From an uncultured Acidimicrobiaceae bacterium (GTDB taxonomy: Bacteria > Actinomycetota > Acidimicrobiia > Acidimicrobiales > Microtrichaceae), in the NCBI GenBank assembly GCA_937868025.1, contig CALMLJ010000332.1, forward strand, positions 1 to 14,908: a stretch of 14,908 bases of DNA, in the 5' to 3' direction. Positions 13,517 to 14,908 of this stretch are shown here, one piece after another. The stretch's first letter is position 1. Every line of letters begins with the position of its first letter. A program made the translations under genes and the position numbers. A model generated the notes under the pieces. The model worked only from the letters and a program-made list of their open reading frames with translations, had not been told where the DNA came from and did no database searches.

Positions 13517-14590
13517 TCAGGAGTAGCGGTCGAGGATGGAGCTCTCGGCGATGTGGCCGAGGCTGTCCTTGATCGTGCGCGCCCACTGATCGCCAACGCC
13601 GTCGATCGCGGCGAGCTCGTCGATGGTCGCCCGCATGAGCTTGTCGAGCGACTGGAACTGCTCGACGATGCGCTCGGCCAGGCCCTCGGGCAGGCGGGGG
13701 ACCTTGGACAACATGCGGTACCCACGCGGGGCCAGGCTGCCGTCGGCATCCTTGGCGCTGCCGGAGAGGTGGAGCGCCTCGGCGACGGCCTCGGGCTCGA
13801 GGAGGTCTTCCATCTCGAGGTCGGACAGCGTCTCCATGGCCTGCTCGAGGTTCCACGAGGCGTCGGGCTGGAAGTAGTCGAGCAGCACCATCTTGCGGTC
13901 GTCCTCGACGCCGGCCATGAGCTCGCGGAGCTGCAGGCGGACGAGGCGACCGTCGCTGCCGAGCTCGACAAGGTAGCGCTGGATCTCCTCGGCGATGCGC
14001 ACGACGATCTCGGTGCGCTGCAGCAGCGTGACGACGTCGCGGACCGTCACGAGGTCCTCGACCTCGACGGTCGCCAGATTCGACGTGACCTCGTTGAGGC
14101 GGTTCTTGTACCGCTCGAGTGTCTGCAGCGCCTGGTTGCAGCGGCTCAGCACCGACGGGATCGGCTCGAGCTGGTGCTTGTCGTCGTGCATGTACACCGT
14201 GAGCACGGCCATGTCCTCGGAGACCGAGATCACCGGCACCCCGATCGAGCGGGCGACCCGCTCGGCGGTGCGGTGCCGCGTGCCGGTCTCGGTCGTGGGC
14301 GTGTTCGGATTGGGGACCAGGTGCACGTTGGCACGAGCGATCCGGCTGGCGTCGGGTGCCAGGATGATGGCGCCGTCGGTCTTCGCCAGCTCCGACAGGC
14401 GCTGGGGCGAGAACGCCGCGTCGAGCAGGAACCCGCCCGAGCAGATGTTGAGGACCTCGGGCCCGTCGCCCACCACGATCAGGGCGCCCATCGAGGCCTT
14501 TACGACGCGATCGAGGCCCTCGCGGAGCGGCTGGCCCGGGGCGACGATCGCCAGGGCTTCGAGCAGGGCTTTGCTGCGTCGGGCTGCCAT
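13517..14590 (-). CDS. disA: DNA integrity scanning protein DisA (diadenylate cyclase)
   Basis: A 357-aa protein that makes cyclic di-AMP from two ATP and pauses at branched DNA. The N-terminal diadenylate cyclase domain (about 5-145) has the catalytic DGA at 72-74 (KTDGAIILAPD) and the nucleotide-binding GTRHRTAERVA at 103-113. A helical spine follows (about 147-290). The C-terminal helix-hairpin-helix DNA-binding domain (LPEGLAERIVEQF, IDELAAIDGVGDQWARTI, about 300-345) completes the octamer-forming architecture. The length matches the family. TAGACT 6 bases before ATG 14590, without a Shine-Dalgarno, suggests a leaderless mRNA. Unlike many actinobacteria, no radA is adjacent. Confidence 0.96.
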   Translation of the reverse strand: MAARRSKALLEALAIVAPGQPLREGLDRVVKASMGALIVVGDGPEVLNICSGGFLLDAAFSPQRLSELAKTDGAIILAPDASRIARANVHLVPNPNTPTTETGTRHRTAERVARSIGVPVISVSEDMAVLTVYMHDDKHQLEPIPSVLSRCNQALQTLERYKNRLNEVTSNLATVEVEDLVTVRDVVTLLQRTEIVVRIAEEIQRYLVELGSDGRLVRLQLRELMAGVEDDRKMVLLDYFQPDASWNLEQAMETLSDLEMEDLLEPEAVAEALHLSGSAKDADGSLAPRGYRMLSKVPRLPEGLAERIVEQFQSLDKLMRATIDELAAIDGVGDQWARTIKDSLGHIAESSILDRYS

Positions 14591-14596
14591 CTCGGC

Positions 14597-14602
14597 AGTC
14601 TA
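14597..14602 (-). promoter_or_regulatory. -10 box of a probable leaderless promoter for disA
   Basis: On the minus strand TAGACT ends 6 bases before the disA ATG. Its TAG is also the stop codon of the short CPFCGG-containing frame upstream. Confidence 0.55.
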
Positions 14603-14722
14603 GTTGGCGACTCTCAGGTTCCCGCCGCAGAACGGGCACCGAATCCCCCGAACCGGCCCCAGGCGAGGATGGGGGCTCCCCCCGATTCCGGTCTCGGGGC
14701 CACCCCGCCATGGTGGATCCAT
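14600..14722 (-). CDS. Doubtful 40-codon ORF ending in a zinc-knuckle-like CPFCGG motif
   Basis: An ATG at 14722 opens a frame to TAG 14600-14602. The first 26 residues are Gly/Pro-rich and unremarkable, but the end reads GIRCPFCGGNLRVAN, a typical half zinc-ribbon. Only one CxxC pair is present. A rare AGA codon, no clear ribosome binding site and overlap with the start of the divergent acyltransferase gene argue against a real gene. It may be chance, or the remnant of a longer zinc-ribbon gene. Confidence 0.15.
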   Translation of the reverse strand: MDPPWRGGPETGIGGSPHPRLGPVRGIRCPFCGGNLRVAN

Positions 14723-14908
14723 GCCGACCGACGCCCCGTCCCGATCCATGCTCGACCGGATGGTCGACGCCACTCCTCCCGGTCGAGACCGCTACGTCGA
14801 CCTGCTCCGCGCCGTGAGCATCACCGTTGTCGTGCTGTGGCACTGGGTCGGATCCGTCACCCACTGGACCGCATCCGGCCGTCTGTCGATGCCGAACCCG
14901 ATCGAGGA
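14721..14908 (+). CDS. Acyltransferase family 3 membrane protein, 3' partial
   Basis: ATG 14721, with GGTGG 4 bases upstream, opens a frame that runs off the window after 62 codons. After a hydrophilic N-terminus comes RDRYVDLLRAVSITVVVLWHWVG (about 22-44), the signature first helix of acyltransferase-3 (OafA/YrhL-like) proteins, with the Arg/Asp pair and the catalytic-type His at residue 41. Such proteins have about ten membrane helices and acylate sugars, lipids or antibiotics at the membrane. The substrate cannot be inferred from this fragment. The gene is divergent from disA. Confidence 0.75.
   Translation, partial: MPTDAPSRSMLDRMVDATPPGRDRYVDLLRAVSITVVVLWHWVGSVTHWTASGRLSMPNPIE

Noticed and set aside
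13506..14864. Long minus-strand frame over disA
   Set aside because: It is Arg/Gly/Pro-rich without motifs, while the disA frame carries complete DisA domains.

Overview
The window is ordinary, densely coding chromosome from a high-GC actinobacterium. The GC-rich third codon positions, an IspD-IspF fusion, DisA, a short mycobacterial-type methylenetetrahydrofolate reductase and TANNNT -10 boxes set directly against start codons suggest class Acidimicrobiia (Ilumatobacter-like). That placement is inference. I see no tRNA, rRNA, CRISPR array, insertion sequence, phage gene or toxin/defence island.

Layout. Positions 1-1029 (+) hold the 3' part of a secreted PQQ-type glucose/sorbosone dehydrogenase. 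It converges on a lipoprotein of the endonuclease/exonuclease/phosphatase fold (1044-2108, -), with a terminator hairpin across the junction. The 353-base divergent gap 2109-2461 holds a possible 45-codon ORF with a good ribosome binding site (2158-2295, -) and an AT-rich patch with tandem 8-mers ahead of a short MTHFR (2462-3226, +). An RDD membrane protein (3226-3723, +) is coupled to the MTHFR by a TGATG overlap.

Positions 3865-8753 (+) are a complete branched-chain amino-acid/amide (HAAT) ABC transporter operon in the order livG, livF, livH, livM, livK: two ATPases, two permeases and the lipid-anchored binding protein last. A large near-perfect palindrome (8773-8820) follows livK. A 112-aa two-helix membrane protein (8845-9183, +) then converges, one base apart, with a lipoprotein (9185-9787, -).

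The lipoprotein is the last gene of a leftward operon ispDF - rlmB - lipoprotein (12055 to 9185). Divergent from ispDF is a CRP/FNR regulator (12155-12814, +); a CRP-like palindrome lies in the 99-base gap between them. Leftward genes for a dienelactone-hydrolase-like protein (12831-13496) and DisA (13517-14590) follow. The window ends in the first 62 codons of an acyltransferase-3 membrane protein (14721 onward, +). The disA / ispD-ispF / rlmB association resembles the mycobacterial disA-radA-lpqE-carD-ispD-ispF-cysS-rlmB neighbourhood, but carD, radA and cysS are absent here and a CRP-type regulator and a hydrolase occupy the middle.

No clearly new system is visible. The most useful signals are regulatory: six genes with a TA(C/G)NNT box 6-9 bases before the start codon and little or no Shine-Dalgarno (probable leaderless mRNAs), the candidate CRP site, the palindrome after livK, and two possible small ORFs.
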